Positions 1 through 9,398 of a DNA stretch of 64,000 nt are shown here, piece by piece. The notes beneath the pieces were generated by a model. The model made no database searches and had not been told where the DNA came from. It saw only the letters and a program-made list of their open reading frames with translations. The number at the start of each line of letters is the position of its first letter. The stretch's first letter is position 1. Both the position numbers and the translations under genes were made by a program. The DNA lies in NCBI RefSeq assembly GCF_014268885.2, contig NZ_CP077095.1:1803501-1867500 (forward strand). Reading direction: 5' to 3'. The DNA comes from Pseudomonas xantholysinigenes (GTDB lineage: Bacteria; Pseudomonadota; Gammaproteobacteria; Pseudomonadales; Pseudomonadaceae).

Positions 1-1356
1 CAGGCCCGCGAGCAACAGGTGCAGCAGTTGCTGGGGCAGTTGGCCGAGGGTAGCGAGCCGGCGCTCAAGGCACGCCTGGAGCAGCTCAAGGCCAGCCACC
101 GGCAGTTGGGGGCGGCTTACGAGCAGGGCCGCCAGGCATTCCTGGCGGCGGGGGGCGATCCTGTGGCTGGCGACTTGGCGGTAAAAGGTGTGGATCGCGC
201 CACCAGTGACCAGATGAGCGCGCTGGTCGAGCAGTTGCGCGGCGATGCCCAAGTGCGCGCCGAGGTCATCAGTGCCACCGCCGAGCGCACGGTGTGGTTG
301 GGTGTGCTGGTGATGCTGGCTTCGGCGGTGCTGGTCGGGTTGTTCAGCCTGTGGTTGGTCAACCGCAGCCTGGTCGAGCCGATCCGTGAGTTGATCGATT
401 ATGTCGCCCAGCTCAGTCAGGGCCGTTTCGGCGCGCGGGTCGACAGCCGTCGCGAGGACGAGCTGGGCCGGCTGGCACTTGCCGCCAACACCCTGCGCGA
501 TTTCCTCGCCGATACTGTTGGCCGGCTCAAGGACAACGCCGATGAGCTGGAGAACGCCAGCGGCAAGCTGCGAGGCGTTGCCAGCGACATGGCCCATGGC
601 ACCCAGGACCAGTTCCAGCGCACCGACCAGGTGGCCACGGCGATGCACGAGATGTCCGCCACCGCGCAGGAAGTCGCCCGTCATGCCGCTGACGCCGCAA
701 GGGCGGCGGATGAGGCAGACCACAGTGCTCAGGTGGGTGAGCAGGTGATGCAGCAGACCATCGACATCATCGCCGTGGTCAACCGCGAAATCGCCGGCAC
801 CGCGGTGGTGATCCGCCACCTGGAGAATGACAGCACGCGTATTGGCAAGGTGCTCGAGGTGATTCGCGGGATTGCCGAGCAGACCAACCTGCTGGCGCTT
901 AACGCCGCCATCGAGGCGGCCCGGGCCGGCGAGGCCGGGCGTGGGTTCGCGGTGGTGGCCGATGAAGTACGTAGCCTGGCTCAGCGTACGGCGGCGTCGA
1001 TCGCCGAGATTCACCAGATCATCGAGGCGGTGCAGTCGGGGGCGGTGGAGGCGGTCAAGGCTATCGAGAGCGGCCAGCAGCGTAGTGAGGAGGGGGGCGA
1101 GCAGGTGCAGCAGGCTGGGCTTATGCTGGGGCGTATCACCACGGCGGTGGAGGCGATTCGCGACATGAATCGACAGATTGCCACGGCGGCGGAGGAGCAG
1201 ACCAGTGTGGCGGAGGACATTTCGCGTAACCTGGTCGAGATTACCCGGATCGCCACGGCCAACCAGGAGGCGGTGCGGCATACCGAGGAGGCTGGGCAGC
1301 GATTGCATGGGCTTTCGGGGCAGCTTGGGGAGGTGACTTCGCGGTTGAGTGCTTGA
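1..1356 (+). CDS. Methyl-accepting chemotaxis protein, C-terminal part (5' end outside window)
   Basis: The frame is open from base 1, so the true start lies upstream; a GTG at 19 is only an internal codon. A hydrophobic helix (about codons 97-120) is followed by a HAMP domain (about 121-175) and a long cytoplasmic coiled coil. The conserved hairpin tip of chemoreceptors is visible around bases 868-930 (core [19 protein letters not shown]). The product should relay a periplasmic ligand signal to the CheA-CheW complex at the cell pole. The sensor domain is mostly missing, so the ligand cannot be guessed. The part before the membrane helix is helical, which suggests the end of a four-helix-bundle sensor. 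No CheR-binding pentapeptide is seen at the C-terminus. Family certain, gene name not assignable. Confidence 0.93.
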   Translation, partial: QAREQQVQQLLGQLAEGSEPALKARLEQLKASHRQLGAAYEQGRQAFLAAGGDPVAGDLAVKGVDRATSDQMSALVEQLRGDAQVRAEVISATAERTVWLGVLVMLASAVLVGLFSLWLVNRSLVEPIRELIDYVAQLSQGRFGARVDSRREDELGRLALAANTLRDFLADTVGRLKDNADELENASGKLRGVASDMAHGTQDQFQRTDQVATAMHEMSATAQEVARHAADAARAADEADHSAQVGEQVMQQTIDIIAVVNREIAGTAVVIRHLENDSTRIGKVLEVIRGIAEQTNLLALNAAIEAARAGEAGRGFAVVADEVRSLAQRTAASIAEIHQIIEAVQSGAVEAVKAIESGQQRSEEGGEQVQQAGLMLGRITTAVEAIRDMNRQIATAAEEQTSVAEDISRNLVEITRIATANQEAVRHTEEAGQRLHGLSGQLGEVTSRLSA

Positions 1357-1497
1357 AGGGGGCTCTTTGATCTCTGATCTGGTGTGGTTGGTTTTGAAAG
1401 TCGTATGCGCATTCATTTGCGATGTCGACGCATAGTCACCTTTCTGCCCTTACGGCCAGCCCTTTCAAGGTGTTGAGAATTGGCGTCCGACTTAGAA

Positions 1498-1565
1498 TTT
1501 CGCGACACAAGGCCGCTCCTACAGGGCGGCACGGTCACCTGTAGGAGCGGCCTTGTGTCGCGAAA
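1498..1565. repeat. REP-type inverted pair
   Basis: Two 28-base arms are exact reverse complements (1498-1525 and 1538-1565), with the core CGCGACACAAGGCCGCTCCT. This is a REP subtype with ACACAAGG instead of the GGGCAAGCC found in the other REPs of the window. It lies downstream of the chemoreceptor gene and can form a stable hairpin, possibly ending its transcript. Confidence 0.85.
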
Positions 1566-1640
1566 GGGCTGCAACGCAGCCCCGGCAATCTTGAATTGAA
1601 GCGGCCACATCCGAAAAAACGCAAAGACCTTGAAAGGGCT

Positions 1641-2331
1641 GGCCCTTACGGCGGGTTACTTTGGTCGTAACTCACCGTCCGCGGCCAAAGTAACCAAAGC
1701 CGTGGCGCTCCATTCATCCGTCCCGCTCGTGGCGGGATTCCCTCACTCCGGTCTTGCTCCCGGGAGGACCGCGCTGTAGGGCCTATCCTGGGCCCCAGCG
1801 CTTGACGGGCATCCATGCCCGTCACCTCCCTCCGCAAGGCCTGCGTTCGGCCTCCTGAAGTCGCGAAGTTAGGGGCGGCGCCTGGACTGGCGCAGCTGTC
1901 GCTAGTTGCATGTCTGTGATCTTCAGGGCCCTTTCGCGGGCAAGCCCGCTCCCACAGGAGAGTGGTGGAAGTTGAACATCTGCATAACCCTGTGGGAGCG
2001 GGCTTGCCCGCGAAAGGGCCGGAACAGTCAATATTCAAATAACTGCCAGAAATCAATTTAAAGCTTCCGCTCTTGCTCTTGCTTCTAAGCGCGCAATAGT
2101 TCAGGCGCCACCAATTGCGACTTCAGGAGGCCGAGCGGAGTTCTTGCGAAGGGAGGTGACGGGCATGGATGCCCGTCAAGCGCTGCGCCCCAGGATGGGG
2201 CGTTCAGCGCGGTCCTCCCGGGAGCAAGAACGTAGCGAGGGGACCCCGGAGCGCAGCGTAGGGGCCGGATGAACGGAGCGGAACGGTTTTGCCTACTTTT
2301 GCCAAGACAAAAGTAGGCCGCCGTAAGGGCG
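1641..2331. repeat. Large inverted repeat with a REP pair nested in its centre
   Basis: Left arm about 1641-1864 and right arm about 2117-2331 are diverged inverted copies of one roughly 220-base element. The best block is a perfect 35-base match (1798-1832 against 2150-2184, core GACGGGCATCCATGCCCGTC). A second match is around 1753-1776 and 2203-2230 (core CTCCCGGGAGGACCGCGCTG). The outer ends carry smaller hairpins of the form ACTTTTG...CAAAAGT. Related sequences recur in many Pseudomonas genomes and are often mis-annotated as short proteins. I see no credible gene in either arm. Confidence 0.8.
1927..2020. repeat. REP inverted pair (REPIN-like)
   Basis: Two 32-base arms form an inverted pair: 1927-1958 starts GGCCCTTTCGCGGGCAAGCC, and 1989-2020 is its reverse complement. 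The 30-base spacer is unique. It sits inside the larger inverted repeat, between its two arms. Confidence 0.88.
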
Positions 2332-2388
2332 GAAAGGTGCCTAAAAGTCGCTATCGTCTATGAATGAGCATACAAAAATAAAAACAAT

Positions 2389-2412
2389 AGCCCCAGCCCC
2401 AGCCCCAGCCCC
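2389..2412 (+). repeat. AGCCCC hexanucleotide tandem repeat
   Basis: Four uninterrupted copies of AGCCCC. The stretch from 2332 to 2597 otherwise holds nothing I can assign. An open frame of 74 codons across it is rich in Ala and Pro from the repeat and has no sign of being real. Confidence 0.7.
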
Positions 2413-2597
2413 AAATCCCAAACCCACAAACCTCAGGCAGGGGGAAACCCGCCATCAACCCCACGCCCTTCCAGCCCCCTGTGGCGGTTTGTCGCCATGC
2501 TCCGATCACCTCCCACCCATGAACACGGCCCCAACCCCAGTTGGCACGCTCTTCGCTATCGCCCCCGGCGCCAACACCTCATAACCGGATAGACCCA

Positions 2598-4166
2598 ATG
2601 AAGAAATTCCTGCTGACGCTCCTGTGCCTGGGCGTCATCGGTTGCTCCAAACCCACCGAACCCGAGAAGACCGTCGACGTCCTGCTGATCGGCGGCGGTA
2701 TCATGAGCGCCAGCCTCGGTACCTACCTCACCGAGCTGGAGCCCGGCTGGAAGGTAGACGTCTACGAACGCATGGACCAGGTCGCTGAGGAAAGCTCCAA
2801 CGCCTGGAACAACGCCGGCACCGGCCACTCTGCTTTCTGCGAGCTGAACTACACCAGCGAAGGCCAGGACGGCAGCATGGATATCAGCAAGGCAGTCAAC
2901 GTCAACGAACAATTCGAGGTGTCCAAGCAGTTCTGGGCCTATCAGGTCGAACAGGGCGTGCTCAGCAACCCGCCTTCGTTCATCAACAACGTGCCGCACA
3001 TGAGCTTTGTCTGGGGCGAGGAGAACATCGCCTTCCTGCACAAGCGTGTGGATGCGCTGCAACACAGCGCGTTGTTCCGCGGCATGGAGATTTCCGAGGA
3101 CCACGAACAGATCCGCAAATGGGTACCGCTGGTGATGGAAGGCCGTGACCCGGGGCAGAAGGTCGCCGCCACGCGCATGGCCATCGGCACCGACGTCAAT
3201 TTCGGCGAGATCACCCGGCAGCTGTTCGCCTCGATGACCCGTAACCCCAACGTCTCACTCCACCTGCGCCATGACGTGCGCGATATCAAGCGCAACGACG
3301 ACGGCACCTGGAATGTGGTGGTAGCGGACTTGGCCAACGGCGGTCGCGAATCCGTGGTGAAGAGTCGCTTCGTGTTCATCGGCGCCGGTGGCGGCGCCCT
3401 CAAGTTGCTGCAGAAGTCCGGCATCCCGGAGGCCGAGGGGTATGCCGGCTTCCCTGTTGGTGGCCAGTTCCTGATGACCGCCAACCCGGACCTGGTGGCC
3501 CGCCACACCGCCAAGCTGTACGGCAAGGCCTCGGTCGGCGCGCCGCCGATGTCGGTGCCGCACCTGGATACGCGGGTAATCGATGGCAAACAGGTGCTGC
3601 TGTTCGGGCCGTTCGCGACCTTCTCCACCCAATACCTCAAGCACGGTTCGCTGCTGGACATGTTCGCCGCGCTGACCACCCACAACATCAGCCCGCTGCT
3701 GCACGCCGGTCTCGACAATATTGACCTCAGCACCTACCTGATGGGCCAGCTGATGCTCAGCTTCGACGACCGCATGGCGGCGTTGCGCGAATATTTCCCC
3801 AACGCCAAGGGCGAGGACTGGACGCTGTTGCAGGCCGGCCAGCGCGTGCAGGTGATCAAGAAGGATCCCGAGCACGGCGGTGTGTTGCAGTTCGGTACCG
3901 AAGTGGTGGCCGCGCAGGATGGCAGCATTGCCGCGCTGCTGGGGGCCTCGCCTGGCGCCTCGACCGCTGCGCCAATCATGCTGAGCGTGCTGGAGAAGAC
4001 CTTCAAGGACCGCATCAACAGCCCTGAGTGGCAGGCCAAGCTCAAACAGATCGTGCCGAGCTACGGCCAGAAGCTGAACAATGACCTGGCGCTGACTAAC
4101 CAGATCCGCGAGTGGAGCAGCGCGCGCCTGCAGTTGCTGTACGTGCCGGTGCCGCCGCAGGCCTGA
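2598..4166 (+). CDS. mqo: Malate:quinone oxidoreductase
   Basis: FAD enzyme oxidising L-malate to oxaloacetate and passing electrons to the quinone pool, bypassing NAD-dependent malate dehydrogenase. The FAD-binding glycines are at residues 32-34 ([16 protein letters not shown]), followed by [15 protein letters not shown] and the C-terminal [15 protein letters not shown] typical of Mqo. It is 522 residues long, close to the E. coli enzyme. ATG 2598 is chosen because it gives a compact export signal: two Lys, a hydrophobic stretch, and VIGC at 13-16, which reads as a lipobox. A longer frame from 2541 adds unrelated residues. The gene stands alone between repeats and a tRNA. P. putida strains carry several mqo genes; I cannot say which copy this is. 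Confidence 0.95.
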   Translation: MKKFLLTLLCLGVIGCSKPTEPEKTVDVLLIGGGIMSASLGTYLTELEPGWKVDVYERMDQVAEESSNAWNNAGTGHSAFCELNYTSEGQDGSMDISKAVNVNEQFEVSKQFWAYQVEQGVLSNPPSFINNVPHMSFVWGEENIAFLHKRVDALQHSALFRGMEISEDHEQIRKWVPLVMEGRDPGQKVAATRMAIGTDVNFGEITRQLFASMTRNPNVSLHLRHDVRDIKRNDDGTWNVVVADLANGGRESVVKSRFVFIGAGGGALKLLQKSGIPEAEGYAGFPVGGQFLMTANPDLVARHTAKLYGKASVGAPPMSVPHLDTRVIDGKQVLLFGPFATFSTQYLKHGSLLDMFAALTTHNISPLLHAGLDNIDLSTYLMGQLMLSFDDRMAALREYFPNAKGEDWTLLQAGQRVQVIKKDPEHGGVLQFGTEVVAAQDGSIAALLGASPGASTAAPIMLSVLEKTFKDRINSPEWQAKLKQIVPSYGQKLNNDLALTNQIREWSSARLQLLYVPVPPQA

Positions 4167-4198
4167 CCCTGCAAGAACCGGTCACGCTGATGTGCAAA

Positions 4199-4228
4199 CC
4201 TGTGGGGGCGAGTTCGCCCGCGAAGGGC
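4199..4228 (+). repeat. Single REP element
   Basis: One REP copy (CCTGTGGGGGCGAGTTCGCC then CGCGAAGGG), with no inverted partner nearby. It lies just after mqo. Confidence 0.6.
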
Positions 4229-4319
4229 TGCAAAGCAGCCCCAATTGGCTTAACTGACCGGCATTAGGGTCAGCCCGCCGCCACAGGCATCGCGGCAAAG
4301 CCAGGTTTATCGCAGGCAA

Positions 4320-4349
4320 CAAAAAGCCCGCGCAAGGCGGGCTTTTTTT
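4320..4349. terminator. Bidirectional intrinsic terminator
   Basis: Stem AAGCCCGC-GCAAG-GCGGGCTT with an A run before it and a T run of seven after it, so it can work on both strands. On the minus strand it follows the tRNA end by about 6 bases; on the plus strand it serves mqo. Confidence 0.85.
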
Positions 4350-4354
4350 GGATT

Positions 4355-4431
4355 TGGTCGGAGAGACAGGATTCGAACCTGCGGCCTTCTCGTCCCGAAC
4401 GAGACGCGCTACCTGGCTGCGCTACACTCCG
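4355..4431 (-). tRNA. tRNA-Pro (anticodon CGG)
   Basis: The 77-base cloverleaf is read on the minus strand. The acceptor 5' end is CGGAGTG and the 3' end is CACTCCG-like pairing plus encoded CCA (4357-4355). The anticodon stem TCTCG/CGAGA holds the loop TTCGGGA, giving anticodon CGG, which decodes CCG. The T-arm GGTTCGAATCC is intact. No integrase or attachment duplication is visible beside it. Confidence 0.96.
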
Positions 4432-4439
4432 ATTGCCGA

Positions 4440-4468
4440 AATGTACTGCATCGTTTTTTTCAACGCAA
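4440..4468 (-). promoter_or_regulatory. Probable sigma-70 promoter of tRNA-Pro
   Basis: On the minus strand TTGCGT (4468-4463) and TACATT (4445-4440) are separated by 17 bases. Transcription would start within a few bases of the tRNA 5' end. Confidence 0.55.
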
Positions 4469-4512
4469 CCCCTTGTTGCAAAAAGGAGTTGCGCTGAAAT
4501 GCAGGGCCTGGA

Positions 4513-4734
4513 TCACAGCTCCTTGACGGTACGGATCTGGTCCTTGTTGATACGGGTGCGCTTGCCGTCAAGCTGCTCGAATTCGTAGAAACCGGAGTCG
4601 TCGTCGTACTTCGGCGTGTCCACCGCCTGGATTTCGCGGCCGTCGTTCAGGGTGATGACGGTGGGCGAGGCGCAGCCGGCGAGGGCGCCCAGGCCCAGGG
4701 CAAGCAGAAAGGCGGGAAGGGTCCGTTGGATCAT
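4513..4734 (-). CDS. Small YgdR/YgdI-type lipoprotein (DUF903)
   Basis: The 73-residue product starts at ATG 4734, preceded by GGAG eight bases upstream. It has a lipoprotein signal ending in LAGC at 19-22. The mature part ([20 protein letters not shown], then a Lys/Arg-containing beta region) has the layout of the YgdI/YgdR family: small lipoproteins with an SH3-like fold and unknown function. A longer frame from 4752 adds only six residues and lacks the ribosome site. It is monocistronic and divergent from moaB. It should be membrane-anchored by lipid after export. Confidence 0.85.
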   Translation of the reverse strand: MIQRTLPAFLLALGLGALAGCASPTVITLNDGREIQAVDTPKYDDDSGFYEFEQLDGKRTRINKDQIRTVKEL

Positions 4735-4912
4735 CGTGTTTCTCCAGTGCAATGGTGCTAGATGACATTAAGACGCAGGGCGTCCACGCAAGTTCCTTGC
4801 AAAGTGCAGCATAGCGCCATCGCCGGGACATTGACCAAGAACAACGGCGGGCGCCGTCGCCAGTGCCCTGTGATATAACAGCGCACATTCCCCTCCCGCG
4901 TGACGGACCCCT

Positions 4913-5452
4913 ATGAAAGCCAAGGCTGATACCCCCTTCGTGCCGTTGAACATCGCCGTGCTCACGGTCAGCGACACCCGTACCTTCGATACCGACACCT
5001 CTGGCCAGCTGTTCGTCGATCGCCTGGGCGCGGCCGGCCACCGCCTGGCTGCACGGGTACTGCTCAAGGACGACCTGTACAAGATCCGCGCCCAGGTCGC
5101 CACCTGGATCGCCGACGAGCAGGTGCAGGTGGTGCTGATCACTGGCGGCACCGGTTTCACCGGGCGCGACAGCACGCCGGAAGCGGTCGCCTGCCTGCTG
5201 GACAAGCAGGTCGAGGGCTTCGGCGAGCTGTTCCGGCAGATCTCGGTGGCCGATATCGGCACCTCCACCGTGCAGTCTCGCGCCCTGGCCGGCCTGGCCA
5301 ACGGCACCTTGGTCTGCTGCCTGCCAGGCTCGACCAACGCTGTGCGCACTGGCTGGGATGGCATCCTCGCCGAACAGCTGGACAGCCGCCATCGTCCGTG
5401 CAACTTCGTGCCGCACTTGAAGCAGGCGGCGGCCTGTGACAGCCGTGGCTGA
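4913..5452 (+). CDS. moaB: Molybdenum cofactor biosynthesis protein B
   Basis: MoaB/MogA-family protein, 179 residues, thought to adenylylate molybdopterin before metal insertion. The family's molybdopterin-binding signature GGTGFTGRDSTPEA is at 78-91, and the PGSTNAV loop lies near 137. It overlaps the next gene, moeA, by 17 bases, so the two are probably translated together and act in consecutive steps. Many pseudomonads have mobA next to this pair; it is absent here. Upstream bases 4753-4912 are the divergent promoter region, without a site I can name. Confidence 0.94.
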   Translation: MKAKADTPFVPLNIAVLTVSDTRTFDTDTSGQLFVDRLGAAGHRLAARVLLKDDLYKIRAQVATWIADEQVQVVLITGGTGFTGRDSTPEAVACLLDKQVEGFGELFRQISVADIGTSTVQSRALAGLANGTLVCCLPGSTNAVRTGWDGILAEQLDSRHRPCNFVPHLKQAAACDSRG

Positions 5453-6656
5453 GGCAGGCCGGCCACTGATGCCGGTGGAAGAGGCCCTGGAGCGACTGCT
5501 GGCGTTGGCTGACGCGGCACCTATTACAGCGACCGAGAAGGTGGCCCTGGCCGCTGCCGAAGGTCGGGTGCTGGCCTGCGACCTGGTCGCCGGGCTAGAC
5601 CTGCCGCCATGGCCGAACAGCGCGATGGACGGCTATGCGCTGCGCCTGGCCGATTGGCAGGGCGAGCCGCTGGCGGTCAGCCAGCGCATCTTTGCCGGGC
5701 ATGCGCCCCAGCCCCTGCAGTCGGGAACCTGCGCGCGGATCTTCACCGGCGCGCCACTGCCCGAAGGCGCCGACTGTGTCGAGATGCAGGAGAATGCTCA
5801 GGTGATGGACGATGGCCGGGTGCATTTCCTCGAGCCGTTGGCCCTTGGCCAGAACGTGCGTCCCAAAGGCCAGGAGACCCGCGTCGGCGAGTTGGTGATC
5901 GGCGCCGGCACACGCTTGGGGCCGATCCAGTTGGGGTTGGCGGCAACCCTGGGCTTTGCTGAGCTCGAAGTGGTGCGCCGGCCACGGGTCGCGGTGTTGT
6001 CGACCGGGGACGAACTGGTCGAGCCCGGGCTGCCGTTGGGTCCAGGGCAAATCTACAACAGCAACCGCCGCCTGTTGGTCAGCTGGCTGCAACGCCTGGG
6101 TTGCGAGGTGGTGGATGCCGGCATCCTGCCGGATGACCTTGCGCGCACCCGGCAATGCCTGGGTGGCCTGGGCGATGTCGACCTGATTCTCTCCACTGGC
6201 GGTGTCTCGGTGGGCGAGGCCGACTACCTTGGCCTGGCCCTGCGCGAGGCGGGCGAGCTGGCGCTGTGGAAGCTGGCGATCAAACCGGGCAAGCCACTGA
6301 CCTTCGGGCATTACCAGGGCGTGCCGGTGATCGGCCTGCCGGGTAACCCGGCCTCGACCCTGGTGACCTTCGGTCTGCTGACCCGTCCCTACCTGCTGCG
6401 TCGCCAGGGCGTGGCCAAGGTCGAGCCCCTGCGTTTCAGCGTGCCAGCGGGTTTCGACTGGCCCAAGGCCGGAACCCGCCGCGAGTACCTGCGGGCGCGC
6501 ATCGAGGACGGCCAGGTGCACATCTACAAGAACCAGAGCTCCGGGGTACTGCGCAGCGCGGCATGGGCCGACGGGGTGGTGGAAGTGCTCGAAGGCACCA
6601 CGCCGCAACAGGGCGATGTGGTGACGTTCATCCCGTTCAGCGAGTTACTTGGCTAG
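5436..6656 (+). CDS. moeA: Molybdopterin molybdenumtransferase
   Basis: MoeA inserts molybdate into adenylylated molybdopterin. The N-terminal domain shows PPWPNSAMDGYAL (about 58-70). The MoaB-like domain shows ILSTGGVSVGEADY (about 250) and GLPGNPAST (about 299). The C-terminal domain IV ends near VVTFIPFSELLG. The start is uncertain: GTG 5436, which overlaps moaB, gives 406 residues; ATG 5469 gives 395 and begins at the conserved MPVEEALERL. The 3' end overlaps by 12 bases the end of the convergent glycosyltransferase gene. Confidence 0.93.
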   Translation: MTAVAEAGRPLMPVEEALERLLALADAAPITATEKVALAAAEGRVLACDLVAGLDLPPWPNSAMDGYALRLADWQGEPLAVSQRIFAGHAPQPLQSGTCARIFTGAPLPEGADCVEMQENAQVMDDGRVHFLEPLALGQNVRPKGQETRVGELVIGAGTRLGPIQLGLAATLGFAELEVVRRPRVAVLSTGDELVEPGLPLGPGQIYNSNRRLLVSWLQRLGCEVVDAGILPDDLARTRQCLGGLGDVDLILSTGGVSVGEADYLGLALREAGELALWKLAIKPGKPLTFGHYQGVPVIGLPGNPASTLVTFGLLTRPYLLRRQGVAKVEPLRFSVPAGFDWPKAGTRREYLRARIEDGQVHIYKNQSSGVLRSAAWADGVVEVLEGTTPQQGDVVTFIPFSELLG

Positions 6657-7880
6657 CACGCCACCCAGGGGGCTGCTGCCCGCCGGGGCTAGCTGGGTCA
6701 GGCGCATGTGCACGTTTTCCAGTTGCTGGGCGGCGACGCTCCAGTCGTGACGCTGGCGGGCGAATGCCCGCCCGGCCTCGCCCAGCTGGCCCATGCGCGC
6801 GGGCTGGTTGAGCAGTTGGGTGATCAGCAGTGCCAACTGGCCGCTGTCGTCGCTGCCCAGGTAATGCTCGCCATTGTTCACCGCCAGCCCCGACACGCCC
6901 TTGCTGGTGGTGATCACTGGCAAGCCTGCGGCCATGGCCTCGAGGATCTTCACTTTGGAGCCACCGGCGTGGCGCAGCGGCGCGAAGAACAGCGCGGCGC
7001 GGCGCTGCAGTTCGCGTAGATCGGGGCGATAGCCCACCCATTCGATGCGTGGGTCGTTCCAGTGCAGCTTCCAGCTGGCTGGCAGGGCGTGGCCGGCGAT
7101 GGCCAGGCGCACCGCCGGGTTGCTTTGCCACACCTGCGGCAGTATCTCTTCCAGTGCCCACTCGATTGCTTCGAGATTGGCGCCGTACTCGAAGTTGCCG
7201 ACGAACAGCAGGCGTTGACTGTGCGGCGCGGGGCGTACAGCCTCGTAGTGATCACAATCCACGCCGTTGACCACCACGTTTACCGAGCGGCCACTGATCT
7301 GGCCGATCAGCTCGGCGTCGTGGGCGCTGACCGCCACCACCTCGCTGGGTTGGCGCAGCACCCGCTGCTCCCAGCGCCGGTAGCGCCAGCGGTCGAAGGC
7401 GTTGAGTGGGCGCAACCACAGGGGCAGGCGGTCATGGCAGGCCGCGCCCATGACCGATTCGAGGTAGTGCTCGCTGAGCATGTAGGGCAGGCCGCGGGCC
7501 TGCAGGGCCTTCTCGAAGGGCTGGAAACTGTAGCTGTGCTCGATCTGGATCACGTCCCAGGGTTCGTCCAGCAGTTGCTCGAAGCGATGCCGCAGGCAGG
7601 GCGCCAAGCCGTTGATGATGGCGCGCATGGGGTAGTCGATGATCGGCGAAGCCAGCAGGTTGAGCGGGCTGTGCAGCGGGCGCCGGGGCAACACGATCAG
7701 GCGCTCGACAAGCGGTTCCAGGGCCTCGCGCGCCGCGTCGGCCAACGGCACCTTGGACTGCACCAGCAAGGTGATGCGATGGCCGTGCTGGGCCAGGGCG
7801 CGCAGCAGGTGGTATTGCCGGGTCTTGCTGCCGCTGGTGGTCGGCCAGGGCAGGTAGGGCAGGGTCCAGAGTATGCGCAT
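6645..7880 (-). CDS. Glycosyltransferase family 4-like protein
   Basis: The 411-residue protein has two Rossmann-like halves of the GT-B fold. The N-terminus MRILWTLPYLPWPTTSGSKT is the acceptor-domain start of the TIGR03087/GT4 type. The donor half carries VNGVDCDHY, LFVGNFEYGANLEAI and KILEAMAAGLPVITTSKG (the EX7E-like region binding the nucleotide sugar). No membrane segment or signal is visible, so it should act on the cytoplasmic side. It lies 63 bases downstream of manC on the same strand, suggesting it uses GDP-mannose or a derivative for a polysaccharide. Acceptor unknown. Confidence 0.82.
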   Translation of the reverse strand: MRILWTLPYLPWPTTSGSKTRQYHLLRALAQHGHRITLLVQSKVPLADAAREALEPLVERLIVLPRRPLHSPLNLLASPIIDYPMRAIINGLAPCLRHRFEQLLDEPWDVIQIEHSYSFQPFEKALQARGLPYMLSEHYLESVMGAACHDRLPLWLRPLNAFDRWRYRRWEQRVLRQPSEVVAVSAHDAELIGQISGRSVNVVVNGVDCDHYEAVRPAPHSQRLLFVGNFEYGANLEAIEWALEEILPQVWQSNPAVRLAIAGHALPASWKLHWNDPRIEWVGYRPDLRELQRRAALFFAPLRHAGGSKVKILEAMAAGLPVITTSKGVSGLAVNNGEHYLGSDDSGQLALLITQLLNQPARMGQLGEAGRAFARQRHDWSVAAQQLENVHMRLTQLAPAGSSPLGGVLAK

Positions 7881-7943
7881 GAGCCCGAATCCTCGCGGTT
7901 GGCCGGCTGTCGGCCCTGGATGGCACGACGCGCCCGCTGGCTG

Positions 7944-9398
7944 TCACCCGAGGGCGGCGGCCGGGGCGCGTCCATAGATATCAGTAAAGCGCACGATGTC
8001 GTCTTCGCCCAGGTACTCGCCGCTCTGCACCTCGATCATCACCAGGTCGATGACCCCGGGGTTGGTCAGGCGGTGCGTGCGCCCGGGTTTGATGAAGGTG
8101 GACTCGTTGGTGTCGAGCAGGAACTCTTCTTCGCCGTTGGTCACGCAGGCCATGCCGCTGACCACGATCCAGTGCTCGCTGCGGTGGTGATGCATCTGCA
8201 GCGACAGCGATTCGCCGGGGCGTACCATGATGCGCTTGATCTTGAACCGCGGGCCTTCCTCGAGCACCGTGTACAGGCCCCAGGGGCGGGTCACGGTGCG
8301 ATGCAGGCGGTAGGCGTCGTGGCCCTGGCGCTTGAGCTGCTGGGCGATCACCTTGACCTCCTGGCTGCGCGCGGCATCGGCGATCAGCAGGGCGTCGGGG
8401 GTGTCGATGACGATCAGGTTGTCCAGCCCCACCGCGCCCACCAGCCGGCGCGGCGAGTCGATGTAGCAATTGCTCACATCATGCAACACGGTTTCGCCGT
8501 TGCAGTGATTGCCCTGCTGGTCTGTCGGGCGCAAATCGCGCACCGCCTCCCAACTGCCGATATCGCTCCAGCCGATGTCGCAGGGCACCACGGCTACCTG
8601 GGTGGAGGGCTCCATCAGGGCGTAGTCGATGGAAATGTCGGTGACCTGCGCGAAACTGTCGGCGTCGAGCTCGACCTGCAGGCCGCCCGTTCCCGCCTTG
8701 ACCTGGCTCTGCGCCAGGCACTGGGTCACGCTGTGCAGTATCTCGGGGGCGTGGGTCTGCAGCTCTTCCAGCACGGTGCCCGCGCGCAGGCAGAACATGC
8801 CGGCGTTCCACAGGTGGCGAGCCCCGTCCAGGTAAGCCTGGGCGGTATCGGCGTCAGGCTTTTCGACGAAGCGGGCGACCTGATAGCCGTCCTCGCCCAG
8901 CGCCGGCCCTTGCTCGATGTAGCCGAAGCCGGTTTCGGCGCGTGTCGGCAGCAGGCCGAAGGTGGTCAGCCAGCCTTGCCTGGCCAGTACCGTGGCCTGT
9001 TGGACGGCCGCCTCGAACGCGCCCTGGTCCTGGATCAGGTGGTCGGCGGGCAATATCAGCAACAGGCAGTCGTCGCCATACAGGCGGGCGCAGTGCAGCG
9101 CCGCGGCCGCGATGGCGGGGGCGGTGTTGCGGCCGAAGGGTTCGAGGATGAAGTCGAGATCGATGCGCGGGGTGCCGACCTGGCGATACTCGTCCTGGGT
9201 GCGGAACACCACTTCGCGGTTGGTCACCGTAAGCACCCGTTCGACGCCGGGGAGGGTGCTGGCGCGGCTGAAGGTCTTTTGCAGCAGGCTCATGCCATCG
9301 GGCAAACGCATGAAGGGCTTGGGCATGGCCTCGCGAGAGACCGGCCACAATCGGGTGCCGGCGCCGCCAGCGATGATGCAGGGGATCAGGACGCTCAT
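7944..9398 (-). CDS. Mannose-1-phosphate guanylyltransferase / mannose-6-phosphate isomerase
   Basis: Bifunctional ManC/AlgA-type enzyme making GDP-mannose. The nucleotidyltransferase signature GGAGTRLWPVSREAMPKPF is at 11-29 and the FVEKP motif near 177. The C-terminal type II isomerase cupin starts around 375 (RPWGLYTVLEEGPRFKIKR, then QMHHHRSEHW with metal-binding His). ATG 9398 is chosen for its GAGG ribosome site and because the conserved N-terminus begins there; the frame extends to 9452 without support. 484 residues, normal length. It leads a two-gene unit with the glycosyltransferase. It may be called algA, wbpW, pslB or manC depending on its pathway, which the sequence alone does not settle. 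Confidence 0.9.
   Translation of the reverse strand: MSVLIPCIIAGGAGTRLWPVSREAMPKPFMRLPDGMSLLQKTFSRASTLPGVERVLTVTNREVVFRTQDEYRQVGTPRIDLDFILEPFGRNTAPAIAAAALHCARLYGDDCLLLILPADHLIQDQGAFEAAVQQATVLARQGWLTTFGLLPTRAETGFGYIEQGPALGEDGYQVARFVEKPDADTAQAYLDGARHLWNAGMFCLRAGTVLEELQTHAPEILHSVTQCLAQSQVKAGTGGLQVELDADSFAQVTDISIDYALMEPSTQVAVVPCDIGWSDIGSWEAVRDLRPTDQQGNHCNGETVLHDVSNCYIDSPRRLVGAVGLDNLIVIDTPDALLIADAARSQEVKVIAQQLKRQGHDAYRLHRTVTRPWGLYTVLEEGPRFKIKRIMVRPGESLSLQMHHHRSEHWIVVSGMACVTNGEEEFLLDTNESTFIKPGRTHRLTNPGVIDLVMIEVQSGEYLGEDDIVRFTDIYGRAPAAALG

Noticed and set aside
1646..2056. 136-codon minus-strand frame inside the inverted repeat
   Set aside because: It crosses the repeat arm and the REP pair; typical spurious frame of this repeat family.
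2360..2584. 74-codon open frame before mqo
   Set aside because: Ala-Pro runs come from the AGCCCC repeat; no ribosome site, no similarity, lies in the repeat island.
4355..4431. tRNA-Pro as an integration site
   Set aside because: No integrase and no duplicated 3' end of the tRNA was seen in the flanks.
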